Of a DNA stretch of 64,000 bases, positions 8,375 to 17,162 are shown in pieces; the first letter of the stretch is position 1, and each line of letters opens with the position of its first letter. The notes beneath the pieces are model-generated. The model saw only the letters and a list, made by a program, of their open reading frames with translations, made no database searches and had not been told where the DNA came from. Origin of the DNA: Streptomyces sp. NBC_00091 (GTDB lineage: Bacteria; Actinomycetota; Actinomycetes; Streptomycetales; Streptomycetaceae); the NCBI RefSeq assembly GCF_026343185.1, contig NZ_JAPEMA010000001.1, forward strand, positions 620,001 through 684,000. The letters run 5' to 3'. The translations under genes were made by a program, and so were the position numbers.

Positions 8375-8676
8375 CGGTGGCGCGGGCGCCGCACCAGCAC
8401 AGGGCCTCGACCGGGAGCTGCTCCAGGCGGTCCGCCAGCTCGATCAGGCGCTGCGAGCCGGGGAAGAGCTTCGTGCGGAAGTCGGGGGTAATGCCGAAGG
8501 CGAAGACGTCCAGGCCGAGGTCGTCGACGATCCGGGCCGGCTGGTCGATCTGGTCGGGGGCGAGGAACTGGGCCTCGTCCACGATCACGTAGTCGACCTT
8601 GCCGTGCCCGCGACAGGCACTCCACCACACATGCGTAGAGGTCCAGCGCCGGGGTTGCCTCCAGACTCACGGAGAC
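8375..8676 (-). pseudogene. Thymidine kinase, internal fragment with frameshift
   Basis: On the minus strand, LEATPALDLYACVVECLS in one frame is followed by VDYVIVDEAQFLAPDQID in another, ending at ALCWCGARAT. These match the central part of the intact thymidine kinase at 11579-12229 (about residues 60-155), with a frameshift near 8612 and no N- or C-terminus. The fragment differs from both other tdk copies at many positions, so it is a third allele rather than a recent duplicate. Its right edge overlaps the 3' end of the next exported-protein gene. No function is possible. Confidence 0.8.
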
Positions 8677-9701
8677 GAAGGGGAGGCCTCTTTGCGGAGG
8701 GGGTCTGGGACCGGGTCGCCGGAGAGGCGGACCGTGCTGAGGATACGCATGACCAGGTCGTCGCGGACGGCTCCCTGGACGCCCGACCGGCCGTAGAAGT
8801 CCCAGGCGACGAAGTCGCCCTTGGAATTCTTGAAGCCGAAGGCGATCGCCCAGCCGTCCCCCGCGCACTTGTGGTCCTTCTTGGCGCCCTCGGTGCGGGC
8901 CTTCACGTAACTCCCCTTGACCCCGGCCTTGGTTGTGTAGGCCACCGGCTTGTCCCACTTGACGACCTCCTTGTCCGGGGATGCGAACGCGGAGTATGCC
9001 CAGGCCGTCGCCGTCTTCTCGGCGACCTCGTCGGTGGTCTTTGCGCCGTCGGCGCCCTTGGTACCGGTGGACGCGAGCGCGATGTCGTTGACGTAGCCGT
9101 CGCCGTTGGCATCCAGACTGCACCACTTCTTCTTCAAGAAGGCGGGCGCGGTGTGCCCGATCACCGGCTTGTCGGGGTCCTTGTCGTCCGAGAAGCCGCT
9201 GAAGATCTGCGGCTCCAGGACCTCCCAGTCCGGCGGTACGTCGAAGGCGGTGCCGTGCGCCGGATTCACCACGACCTTCCAGCCCTTGATCGTCGACTTC
9301 ACGGTGCCCGGGGCGCCCGAGGACACGGAGCCGGACGGGGCGCCAGAGGCGGGTGCAGGGGAAGTCGGCCCCCCGGCGCCGTCCGCCCTGTCGCCGTCCC
9401 GGAAGAGGACCGCGGCGGTCACCGCGACGGCCACCCCCGCAGCCACCGTCACCGATATCGCCACGACGGCCTTACGCCGGGGCGCGGAACGCGGCGCCGG
9501 TCCGGGAGGCGGAGTCGGCGCGCCGGACGGGTACTGCTGGTGCGTACCAGGCGTGGCGCCCTGCCAAGGTTGGCCGAATATGCCAGGTCCGTAGGGGCCG
9601 GTCTGGGCTCCCTGCTGTCCGGGAACCGGCTGCCGGTAAGGGTTTTGCCCCGGGTTCTGCCTGCTCTGGTCCCCATCGGGCGTCTGCTGTCCTGGCCACA
9701 T
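8667..9701 (-). CDS. Membrane-anchored exported protein with Pro/Gln-rich cytoplasmic tail
   Basis: 344 residues from the ATG at 9701 (MWPGQQTPDG, a common start in this Streptomyces family). Residues about 1-75 are rich in Pro, Gln and Gly and probably cytoplasmic. A single membrane helix (AVVAISVTVAAGVAVAVTAA, about residues 78-97) is followed by a Ser/Pro/Gly linker and an extracellular domain of about 220 residues with two cysteines (KKKWCSLDANG and KDHKCAGDGW) that could pair. The globular domain resembles Streptomyces DUF8017-type proteins, but that assignment is from memory and uncertain. The following gene has the same architecture, so the two may form a surface-exposed set. The 3' end overlaps the tdk fragment, so its last codons may have been supplied by the junction. 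Confidence 0.75.
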   Translation of the reverse strand: MWPGQQTPDGDQSRQNPGQNPYRQPVPGQQGAQTGPYGPGIFGQPWQGATPGTHQQYPSGAPTPPPGPAPRSAPRRKAVVAISVTVAAGVAVAVTAAVLFRDGDRADGAGGPTSPAPASGAPSGSVSSGAPGTVKSTIKGWKVVVNPAHGTAFDVPPDWEVLEPQIFSGFSDDKDPDKPVIGHTAPAFLKKKWCSLDANGDGYVNDIALASTGTKGADGAKTTDEVAEKTATAWAYSAFASPDKEVVKWDKPVAYTTKAGVKGSYVKARTEGAKKDHKCAGDGWAIAFGFKNSKGDFVAWDFYGRSGVQGAVRDDLVMRILSTVRLSGDPVPDPLRKEASPSSP

Positions 9702-9795
9702 GGCGCGCAAGAATAGGGCGGTGGCCGCCGCTCGTCACGCTTCGGGGGCGGGGAGGGCGCGGATCCGGCCACCCTTCCCGCCGGGGTCTCGCGAC

Positions 9796-11406
9796 CTACC
9801 TCCCGAAGGACAGCAGGGAGTGGTCCACCTTCTTCGGCTCCGGGCCGCGTACGGACCCGTTGAGCAGGAAGACGCGTCCCTCGACCCAGGCCAGCCGGAC
9901 GCTGGAGGTGTAGAAGGCGGATTCGGGCCCCTTGGCGATCTTCGGGCTCTGCAGGAATATCTGGGGCCGGCCTCCGCCCGTCGGGATGGCCGCCATCGCC
10001 GCGGACAGGCCCTTGTCCGTGTCGACGTAGACGACGACCTTCCCCTCCTCGACGGCCAGCGGGAACATGACGCGGCCGTCGGGGCCCGTCGTGCGCCACT
10101 TCACCTGACCGGTGTTGAGGTCGACCGCGATCACCTCGTCGGGCTTGTCGACGTCCAGCGGGTACTTGGCGTCGGGTGTGCCGCCCGCGATGTAGAGGGT
10201 GTCCGCGTCGGCCACCGCTGCGTTGCAGTCGTGCAGGTCGCCGCTGCCGCTGCCCCAGCCGTTGCACCGCTTGCTGACCCCGAAGGCGGCATTGGTCTGC
10301 GAGCGGACCTTGCCGTCGGCGGCGAAGGCCGTGATGTTCCAGACCTTCTCCTGCGTGTTGTAGGTGCTGACGACGAGCGGGTCCACGGACAGGATCTGGC
10401 CGAGGTTCGAGCCCTTCGCGTACTGGTGGCTCCACTTGGCAGCGCCAGTCGCCGGGTCGATCTCCTCGATCACCGACTGCCGGTCGGCCGAGTCCTGGCC
10501 GAAGCAGTCGCGTACGAGCATCAGCCTGGCGGCGGCGCCTCCGACCGTCGCGGGGGCGCAGCCGCTGCTCGGTGTACCGAAGAGTTTATGCCCGTCGGTG
10601 ACCGAGAAACCGCTCACGACCGCGGCACGCGCCACCGCGACGGTGTCCCCTGAGATGGCCAGCCGCAACTCCAGAGCCTGGTCGAAGACCTTCTCCTTCG
10701 GTATCTCCAGCTTCCAGCCCGCCTGGCCCGTGGCGAGGTCGACCTGCTGGAGGTGGGTGCACTGGGAGGTCGCGCTGTCCTTCTCCCGGACCCCGACGAC
10801 GATCTTCCCGTTCGGGGCGGGACTCTCCGGGACCCCGCACAGCGGCGTGGCGAGGGGAAGCCTCCACTTCTCCTTGCCATCGGTCGCGGTGTAGGCGGTG
10901 ACCTCCTTGTACATCGCCTTGATCACGGCGTCCCCCACGCGCCAGGGGCCGTGCTGCGAGGCACCAGAGCCGGCCAGTTCGGTCTGGTTCGACACCAGCC
11001 AGACCCGGCCCTCGCCCGGCTGAATCCCGGCGTTGGGGTCGAAGACGAACGGGGGGCCGCCGGGGCCCTGGCCGTCTCCCTGGTCCACCGACGCGGACGC
11101 GGCGGGGGCGGCGGTGTCGCCGTCCCCGGCGTCGCCGGAGCCGTCACGCAGGAGGATGTACGAGCCGCCGCCGAGGGCGAGCAGGGCCGCAACCAGGGCA
11201 GCCACCAGCACACCGGTCCTGCCCCGCAGGCCGCGGCGGGGCGGGCGTACGAAGTCCGCTGCCTGCACCGGCGGTTGCGCGTAGGGATTGCCCGGCGCGG
11301 GCCCCGATCCGGGCTGTGGCGTCCGGTAGACCGAGCCGTAGCCCGGCTGGACTGCCTGCGGTTGCTGATCAGGGCGCGGCAGTTCGTCGAAGTCGCGACG
11401 GGTCAT
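9796..11406 (-). CDS. Membrane-anchored PQQ-like beta-propeller protein
   Basis: 536 residues. Residues about 1-60 are Pro/Gln-rich and cytoplasmic. A single membrane helix (GVLVAALVAALLALGGGSYIL, about 66-86) is followed by an acidic/Ala linker and then repeated blades of the PQQ/quinoprotein type. Visible blade motifs include ATDGKEKWRLPL, VDLATGQAGWKL, IDPATGAAKWSHQY and VDLNTGQVKWRTTG, all with the W-rich end of a PQQ-like repeat. No PQQ-ligating residues can be assigned, so a binding or scaffolding role outside the membrane is more likely than an enzyme. It lies upstream of, and in the same orientation as, the related anchored protein at 8667-9701. Start ATG 11406; no strong ribosome-binding site. 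Confidence 0.85.
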   Translation of the reverse strand: MTRRDFDELPRPDQQPQAVQPGYGSVYRTPQPGSGPAPGNPYAQPPVQAADFVRPPRRGLRGRTGVLVAALVAALLALGGGSYILLRDGSGDAGDGDTAAPAASASVDQGDGQGPGGPPFVFDPNAGIQPGEGRVWLVSNQTELAGSGASQHGPWRVGDAVIKAMYKEVTAYTATDGKEKWRLPLATPLCGVPESPAPNGKIVVGVREKDSATSQCTHLQQVDLATGQAGWKLEIPKEKVFDQALELRLAISGDTVAVARAAVVSGFSVTDGHKLFGTPSSGCAPATVGGAAARLMLVRDCFGQDSADRQSVIEEIDPATGAAKWSHQYAKGSNLGQILSVDPLVVSTYNTQEKVWNITAFAADGKVRSQTNAAFGVSKRCNGWGSGSGDLHDCNAAVADADTLYIAGGTPDAKYPLDVDKPDEVIAVDLNTGQVKWRTTGPDGRVMFPLAVEEGKVVVYVDTDKGLSAAMAAIPTGGGRPQIFLQSPKIAKGPESAFYTSSVRLAWVEGRVFLLNGSVRGPEPKKVDHSLLSFGR

Positions 11407-11578
11407 GGGGTCAGTGTGGCTGGCGGGACGGCCACACTGGGATACTTTTTTAGACTACTTCCCGTCACCGTGCCCGGTTCCGGCCCTGGTTTCCCGGCGC
11501 GTGTACCCGCCAGGTGCGGGCGGGCTCACCCAAGTCGACAGCGCCTCCCTCGCGCACGCCGCGTTCGGGCTCACCCTC
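11407..11578. other. Intergenic stretch between tdk and the PQQ-like gene
   Basis: 172 bp with no convincing ORF. It contains the short AT-rich tract ACTTTTTTAGACTACTT (from about 11442), unusual in this GC-rich sequence, which on the minus strand could be part of the promoter for the PQQ-like gene. No clear hairpin terminator for tdk was found. Confidence 0.4.
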
Positions 11579-12229
11579 TCAAGCGTGGTTGACCGGGAGG
11601 ACGTCCGGGGAGAGGGCGCCGGCGTGGGCCGCGGCCGAGGTCATGCGCTTGCGGTGGTGGCGGCGGCACAGGACCTCGTAGCCGATCTCCTCCGCCGGGC
11701 GGTTCACGTCACCGACGACCACCTGGGCACCCTCGACCACCATCTCACCGCCCACCGTACGGGCGTTGTGGGTGGCGCGGGCGCCACACCAGCACAGGGC
11801 CTCCACCTGGAGCTGCTCCAGGCGGTCCGCGAGCTCGATCAGGCGCTGGGAGCCGGGGAAGAGCTTCGTGCGGAAGTCGGTGGTGATGCCGAAGGCGAAG
11901 ACGTCCAGGCCGAGGTCATCCACGATCCGGGCCAGCTGGTCGATCTGGTCGGGCGCGAGGAACTGGGCCTCGTCCACGATCACGTAGTCCGCCTTGCCGC
12001 CCTTGGACAGCTGGGCCACCAGGTACGCGTACAGGTCCATGTCCTCCGGCGCCTCCACCGCCTCCGTCACCAGACCGAGCCGGGACGACAGCTTGCCCTC
12101 GCCCGCCCGGTCGTCGCGGGTGAAGATCACGCCCTGGAGGCCCCGCGCGTCGCGGTTGTGGGCGATCTGGAGCGCCAGTGTGCTCTTTCCGCAGTCCATC
12201 GTTCCGGAGAAGAACACCAGCTCGGGCAT
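11579..12229 (-). CDS. tdk: Thymidine kinase (intact)
   Basis: 216 residues, standard for type II (bacterial/cellular TK1-like) thymidine kinase, which phosphorylates thymidine to dTMP in the salvage pathway. The P-loop is GTMDCGKST (residues 9-17). Other landmarks are VIVDEAQFL (Walker B and catalytic glutamate region), the lasso-loop segment and four zinc-ligand candidates in CWCGARA and VLCRRHH. The start ATG 12229 gives the canonical MPELVFFSGTM N-terminus. It follows the phosphodiesterase-like gene at 12283-13488 by 53 bp on the same strand. The 3' half differs from the deleted copy at 1970-2309, while its 11919-12187 segment is identical to 2310-2578. One of the two 3' ends is therefore probably of foreign origin. 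Confidence 0.95.
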   Translation of the reverse strand: MPELVFFSGTMDCGKSTLALQIAHNRDARGLQGVIFTRDDRAGEGKLSSRLGLVTEAVEAPEDMDLYAYLVAQLSKGGKADYVIVDEAQFLAPDQIDQLARIVDDLGLDVFAFGITTDFRTKLFPGSQRLIELADRLEQLQVEALCWCGARATHNARTVGGEMVVEGAQVVVGDVNRPAEEIGYEVLCRRHHRKRMTSAAAHAGALSPDVLPVNHA

Positions 12230-12282
12230 GGGAAGTACGCGACCTTTCAGGTCAGGGGCGGGAAGGGGGTGGGAGGGGGCGG

Positions 12283-13488
12283 TCAGGTGCGGACTTCGAG
12301 CAGGGGGACCAGCTGCTCGGCCGCGGTCATGGAGCCGTGCATTCCGGTGAGCGCCGACTCGTTGGGCTCGTTGCGGGAGGCGGTGATCGCGACATCGGCC
12401 TGGGCCGCCGCGACCACGTCGCCGATCCGCCCGAGGACCCGCTCGTCGCACTCCCCCGGCGCGCCGAACCAGCCCAGTTCCAGGGCCTCTTCGCGGCTCG
12501 CGACCCAGAAGCGGTCCCCGAGCACCTCGCGCCACACGGTCAGTACGTCCGCCTCCGCGCCCGGTACGGCGTACACGTGCCGGGCCCGGCCCTCGCCGCC
12601 CAGCAGGGCCACGCCCGCGCCCAGCTCCCAGTCCTCGTCGAAGTCGATCCGGGAGTCCTCGTCGAAGGGGACGTCCACCATGCCGTGGTCGGAGGTGACG
12701 TACAGGGCGGTGCGCGGCGGCAGCTGCTCCGCGAGCCGCTGCACCAGCCGGTCGACGCACATGAGCTGGCCGCGCCAGGCGTCGGAGTCCACGCCGTGCC
12801 GGTGTCCGGCACCGTCGAGCTCGCTGTAGTACGTGTACACGAGCGAGCGCTCACCGGCCGCGAGCTGGATCGCCGCGAGGTCCATCCGCTCCTCGCCGGT
12901 CATCCGGCCGTGGAAGGTGCCGCCGCTGAGCGCGATCTTCGTGAGCGGGGTGGTCTGGAAGTTCGGCGCGGAGACCTGCGCGGTGTGCACCCCGGCCGCG
13001 TCCGCGAGCTGGAAGACGGTCGGGTACGGCTGCCAGGGCTTCGGCGGGGTCCACGGGTGCCAGCGGAGCTGGTTCATCAGCTCGCCGGAGGCCGGGTTGC
13101 GTACGGCGTACCCGGGCAGGCCGTGGCGGGCGGGCGGCAGGCCCGTGCCGACGGAGGCCAGCGAGGTGGCGGTGGTCGCCGGGAAGCCCGCCGTGATCGG
13201 CCGGCCGGTGCCGCCGCGCGAGGTGGCGAGGAGGGAGGTGAGGTACGGGGCCTCGTCCGGGTGGGCCTTGATCTGCTCCCAGCCCATGCCGTCGACCAGG
13301 AACACGCAGTTCCGGTCGGCCGGGGTCAGCTCGGCGATCCCGGCGGCGAGACCGGGTACGCCCTGGCCGGCCGCGAGGGTCGGCAGCAGGTCGGCGAGCG
13401 AGCCGGTCCCGTAATGCGGGACCGGGGCGCCGGCGAGGTCGAGGAGTTCCGGTTCGTCCTGCCAGTTCGGCGGCGCGGAGTACGACAT
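12283..13488 (-). CDS. Alkaline phosphatase superfamily protein (type I phosphodiesterase/nucleotide pyrophosphatase)
   Basis: 401 residues. The N-terminal metal-binding motif is CVFLVDGMGWEQI (Asp at about residue 65), followed by the predicted nucleophile threonine in AGFPATTATSLASVGTG. Later metal ligands are TYYSELDGAGHRHG and YVTSDHGMVDVPFD, the usual Asp/His pairs of the superfamily. The enzyme probably hydrolyses a phosphodiester or nucleotide pyrophosphate. No signal peptide is seen, so it is likely cytoplasmic. Its ATG overlaps the stop of the upstream DUF5998 gene by one base (TGATG), so the two are co-translated. Confidence 0.88.
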   Translation of the reverse strand: MSYSAPPNWQDEPELLDLAGAPVPHYGTGSLADLLPTLAAGQGVPGLAAGIAELTPADRNCVFLVDGMGWEQIKAHPDEAPYLTSLLATSRGGTGRPITAGFPATTATSLASVGTGLPPARHGLPGYAVRNPASGELMNQLRWHPWTPPKPWQPYPTVFQLADAAGVHTAQVSAPNFQTTPLTKIALSGGTFHGRMTGEERMDLAAIQLAAGERSLVYTYYSELDGAGHRHGVDSDAWRGQLMCVDRLVQRLAEQLPPRTALYVTSDHGMVDVPFDEDSRIDFDEDWELGAGVALLGGEGRARHVYAVPGAEADVLTVWREVLGDRFWVASREEALELGWFGAPGECDERVLGRIGDVVAAAQADVAITASRNEPNESALTGMHGSMTAAEQLVPLLEVRT

Positions 13489-14084
13489 CAGCGGGCGGGA
13501 CCCGAGGTGGCCGCGGTCGCCTCGCTGAGCGCCTGCGCGAAGAGGAGCGCCTGGCGCACCGTCTCGGGGCCGTCGCCGGCCTCGCTGACGCGCAGGCTCA
13601 GGTCGTCGGCGGTGGAGTTGCCGGTGTAGCCGTGGTCGGCGTCGCAGTTCGCGTCGCCGCAGGCGGCGGGCTCCAGGTCGATGCGCGAGACCGCGCCCCA
13701 GCCGATGGTCAGGACGACCTCGCGGGGCAGCTGGCCGGGCGTGTACGACTCCGGATTGGCCACGACGCGGCTGAGCACCACGGAGGAGATGCTGGCGAGC
13801 TTGACCGACTCGGTGGAGGTCGTCGCGTACGGGGACGGCGATCCGGAGTCGGCGGCCTGCTCGTCGGTGTGGCTGACGATGAACCGGTTGCCGGTCAGGA
13901 CCAGCACGGTGACGTGCCGGCGCACCTCGTTGGAGTCGAAGGTGGTCTCCTGGTGGACCAGGTACGACGAGATCGGCTCGCCGCCCACAGCCGCCTCCAC
14001 CGCCTCGGCCACGAGGGCCGGGTAGTAGCCGCTGCGCTCGATGGCCGCTCGCAGCCCCTGGGTCGTCGTACCGGATTTCGCCAT
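13488..14084 (-). CDS. DUF5998 family protein, conserved in actinomycetes
   Basis: 198 residues from the ATG at 14084, preferred over the ATG at 14093 because AGGATGG then sits at ribosome-binding distance. The protein is soluble, with an N-terminal helical part (GLRAAIERSGYYPALVAEAV) and a beta-rich body. A short Cys-rich loop (ACGDANCDADHGYTG, about residues 150-164) could bind a metal. I recognise it as the actinobacterial DUF5998 family and know of no function. It is translationally coupled (TGATG) to the downstream phosphodiesterase-like gene, which suggests a shared process. Confidence 0.85.
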   Translation of the reverse strand: MAKSGTTTQGLRAAIERSGYYPALVAEAVEAAVGGEPISSYLVHQETTFDSNEVRRHVTVLVLTGNRFIVSHTDEQAADSGSPSPYATTSTESVKLASISSVVLSRVVANPESYTPGQLPREVVLTIGWGAVSRIDLEPAACGDANCDADHGYTGNSTADDLSLRVSEAGDGPETVRQALLFAQALSEATAATSGPAR

Positions 14085-14131
14085 GAGGTCCATCCTAAGG
14101 CCCGTACGGGGTCCCCCTACCTGCCCTGCGC

Positions 14132-16951
14132 TCAGTAGCTGGGCAGGGTGCGCGGGCCGAGGTCGGTGCGGGCGGGCGGGTGGGCCACGCGGACGGTGGC
14201 GCTGAGCACGGAGAGGCCCTCGCCGGCGACGACGACCGGCTCCAGCGAGACCCCGGTGACCTCGGGGTGGTCGTCCACCAGCCGGGACAGGCGCAGCAGC
14301 AGTTCCTCCAGGGCGGGGGTGTCGACGGGGTCGCTGCCGCGCCAGCCGAAGAGCAGGGGCGCGGCGCGGATGGAGCGGATCAGGCCGGCCACGTCCCGGT
14401 CGGTGGCGGGGACCAGGCCGTGCGCGGTGTCGCCGAGCAGCTCGGAGGCGACCCCGGCGAGCCCGAAGGAGAGGACGGCCCCGGCGGCGGGGTCGACGGT
14501 GGCGCGGACGACGGTGTCCACCCCGCGCGGTGCCATCGTCTGGACCACGGGCAGCAGCTCGGCCGGCTTGCCGAGGGCGTCGGTGAGCTCCTCGTACGAG
14601 CGCCTCAGCTCGGCCTCGGTGGTGAGGTCGAGGCGTACGCCGCCCAGGTCGGCGCGGTGCCGCAGGTGCGGGGCGGTGGTCTTGAGGGCGACGGGGTACC
14701 CGAGGACCCGGGCCGCGCGGGCCGCGGCGTCGGGGCTGGGGGCGGGGAGGACGGGCAGCACCCGGATCCCGTAGCGGCCCAGCAGCTCGCGGGCGTCGGC
14801 CTCGTCCAGGGTCAGCGCGGCCCCCTCCTCGACCCCGGCCAGCAGGGTGGCGAGCCGGGCGGCGGCGCCGGCCTCGTCGATGTCCTCGTACTCGGGGACC
14901 TGCCCGGCGTCGGCGTTGGCCCGGCGCCACCGGGCGTAGCGCACGGCCTCGGCGACGGCCTTCACGGCCCGCTCGGCGGCGGGGTAGGCGGGGATCCGGC
15001 CGGCCGGGGCGGCGGTGTCGTGGCCCCGGTCCCCACCCGCGCCCTCGCCCGTGCCCTCGGCGGCGGCCGGGGGCTCCACGAGCGGTACGGGGGGTACGGC
15101 GGGGGAGGTGCCCCGGGCGGCGGACAGGGCCTCGGCCAGGTCGCCGAGTTCCACCTGCACCACCGCGACGGGCTTGCCCGGGACCTCGGCGACGGCTTCC
15201 CGCAGGGCCTGCCCCAGGTCGTCGGCCAGTGCGCGGCCGCTCACCGACGGGATGGCGGTGACGACGACGGCGTCGCAGTCGTCGGAGGCGAGGGCGGCGG
15301 ACAGGGCCGTACGGAAGTCGGCCGGGCCGGCGGCCGTCGTCAGGTCCAGCGGGGGCAGCGGGCGCAGCCCCTCGGTCAGGCAGGCGTCGTAGGTGAGCAC
15401 GCCGAGGGACTCGGAGTTGCCGAGGATCGCCACCCGCGGGCCGGCGGGCAGCGGCTGCCCGGCCAGCAGCAGGCCGACGTCGACCAGCTCCGTGACGGTG
15501 TCGACCCGGATGACGCCGGCCTGGCGGAGCAGTTCGGAGACGGTCGCCTCGGAGAGCCGGGTGCCGGGGACGACGTGTCCGGCGGGGGTGTGGCGGCCGC
15601 CGCGGGCGACGACCACGGGCTTGGCGGCGGCCGTGCGGCGGGCGAGGCGGGTGAACTTGCGCGGGTTGCCGAGGGTCTCGAGGTACATCAGGGCCACGTC
15701 CGTGGCCTCGTCCTCGTACCAGTACTGGAGGATGTCGTTGCCGGAGACGTCGGCCCGGTTGCCGGCCGACACGAAGGACGAGAGTCCCTCGCCGCGCCGC
15801 AGCAGGGCCGACAGCAGGGCGATGCCGATCGCTCCGGACTGGGTGAACAGGCCGATCCGGCCGCGGATGGAGGCGGGGGCCGGGGCGAGGCAGGCGTTCA
15901 GCTCCACCTCCGGGGCGGTGTTGACCACCCCGAAGGCGTTCGGCCCGATGAGGCGCATCCCGTACGAGCGCACCTGCCGCACCAGTTCGCGCTGCCGGGC
16001 GAGTCCGGCCGGGCCGCTCTCGCCGTATCCGGCGGACAGGACCACGAGCCCCTGCACTCCGTGCTCCCCGCAGGCGGCGACGGCGTCCGGGACCCGCTCG
16101 GCGGGGACGGCGATCACGGCGAGGTCGACCGGGGCGCCGATGTCGGCGACGGTGCGGTAGGCGCGTACGCCGTCCAGCAGGTCTCCCTCCATGCCGGGGG
16201 CGCGGGCCTCGTTGACGGCGTAGAGGTGTCCGCGGAAGCCGCCGTCGCGCAGGTTGCGCAGGGCGGTGGAGCCCACGCCGGCGCCGGAGCGGCTGACGCC
16301 GATCACCGCGACCGAGCCGGGGGCGAGCAGCCGCTGCACGGAGCGGGCCTCGGCGCGCTGTTCGCGGGCGCGCTGGACGGCGAGGGACTCGGCGGTGGGT
16401 TCGAGGTCGAGGGTGAGGTGGACGGAGCCGTCCTCGAAGCTGCGCTTCTGCTGGTAGCCGACGTCCCTGAACACCTTGATCATCTTGGTGTTGGCGGGCA
16501 GCACCTCGGCGGCGAACCGGCGGATGCCCCGCTCCCGGGCCACCGCCCCGATGTGCTCCAGCAGGGCGGAGGCGACCCCGCGGCCCTGGTGGGCGTCCTG
16601 GACGAGGAAGGCGACCTCGGCCTCGTCGGCGGGGGCGGAGGAGGGCCGGCCGTCGGGGCCGATGCGGTCGAAGCGGACGGTCGCGATGAACTCCCCGCCG
16701 ATGGTCGCGGCGAGGCCGACGCGGTCCACGTAGTCGTGGTGCGTGAAGCGGTGTACGTCGCGGTCCGAGAGCCGGGGGTGGGGGGCGAAGAAGCGGTAGT
16801 ACTTCGACTCGTCCGAGACCTGCTCGTAGAAGCTGACCAGGCGGCCCGCGTCCTCGGTGGTGATGGGGCGGATCCGGGCGGTGCCGCCGTCGCGCAGCAC
16901 GACGTCCGCTTCCCAGTGGGCCGGGTACGAGGGGTCCGACGCGGTGGTCAT
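14132..16951 (-). CDS. GNAT acetyltransferase fused to NDP-forming acyl-CoA synthetase-like domains (Pat-type protein acetyltransferase)
   Basis: 939 residues. Residues about 15-175 are a GNAT domain, including the acetyl-CoA-binding segment VQDAHQGRGVASALLEHIG. Residues about 210-650 are CoA-binding and succinyl-CoA-ligase-like domains (VAVIGVSRSGAGVGSTALRN, then LFTQSGAIGIALLSALLRRG). Residues about 700-939 are an ATP-grasp domain (LLGRYGIRVLPVLP, GYPVALKTTAPHLRHR). Bacterial Pat enzymes with these parts acetylate and inactivate acyl-CoA synthetases, and the N-terminal GNAT order is that described for Streptomyces PatA. The synthetase part usually lacks the catalytic histidine and acts as a sensor; I cannot confirm that here. 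It diverges from ptsH with a 211-bp gap. Confidence 0.88.
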   Translation of the reverse strand: MTTASDPSYPAHWEADVVLRDGGTARIRPITTEDAGRLVSFYEQVSDESKYYRFFAPHPRLSDRDVHRFTHHDYVDRVGLAATIGGEFIATVRFDRIGPDGRPSSAPADEAEVAFLVQDAHQGRGVASALLEHIGAVARERGIRRFAAEVLPANTKMIKVFRDVGYQQKRSFEDGSVHLTLDLEPTAESLAVQRAREQRAEARSVQRLLAPGSVAVIGVSRSGAGVGSTALRNLRDGGFRGHLYAVNEARAPGMEGDLLDGVRAYRTVADIGAPVDLAVIAVPAERVPDAVAACGEHGVQGLVVLSAGYGESGPAGLARQRELVRQVRSYGMRLIGPNAFGVVNTAPEVELNACLAPAPASIRGRIGLFTQSGAIGIALLSALLRRGEGLSSFVSAGNRADVSGNDILQYWYEDEATDVALMYLETLGNPRKFTRLARRTAAAKPVVVARGGRHTPAGHVVPGTRLSEATVSELLRQAGVIRVDTVTELVDVGLLLAGQPLPAGPRVAILGNSESLGVLTYDACLTEGLRPLPPLDLTTAAGPADFRTALSAALASDDCDAVVVTAIPSVSGRALADDLGQALREAVAEVPGKPVAVVQVELGDLAEALSAARGTSPAVPPVPLVEPPAAAEGTGEGAGGDRGHDTAAPAGRIPAYPAAERAVKAVAEAVRYARWRRANADAGQVPEYEDIDEAGAAARLATLLAGVEEGAALTLDEADARELLGRYGIRVLPVLPAPSPDAAARAARVLGYPVALKTTAPHLRHRADLGGVRLDLTTEAELRRSYEELTDALGKPAELLPVVQTMAPRGVDTVVRATVDPAAGAVLSFGLAGVASELLGDTAHGLVPATDRDVAGLIRSIRAAPLLFGWRGSDPVDTPALEELLLRLSRLVDDHPEVTGVSLEPVVVAGEGLSVLSATVRVAHPPARTDLGPRTLPSY

Positions 16952-17123
16952 GGGGCCACCCTAAGGGGCGGTCCGGCCTGGTGGCGGGGTGTGGCGGGCG
17001 GGCCCGTCGCCGCGCGCGCGGCGAATGCGGCAGGCCGGGGCGAACCAGTGCAAGCTGGGGAGGGTCGAACGGCGGTGGATTAGGGGCCGAAGGTCGGTCC
17101 GAGCATTCCGGACGGCGTGAGAG

Positions 17124-17139
17124 ACTGGTCTAGACAACC
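17124..17139. promoter_or_regulatory. DasR-responsive element (dre)-like site upstream of ptsH
   Basis: ACTGGTCTAGACAACC lies 24 bp before the ptsH start. It matches the published Streptomyces dre consensus (ACTGGTCTAGACCACT) at the first 13 positions, then departs from it. DasR, the GlcNAc-responsive GntR regulator, is known to control PTS genes in S. coelicolor. The position overlaps the expected promoter/leader, which fits repression. Confidence 0.75.
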
Positions 17140-17162
17140 GTAAGAACCTGAAGGGCATCACC

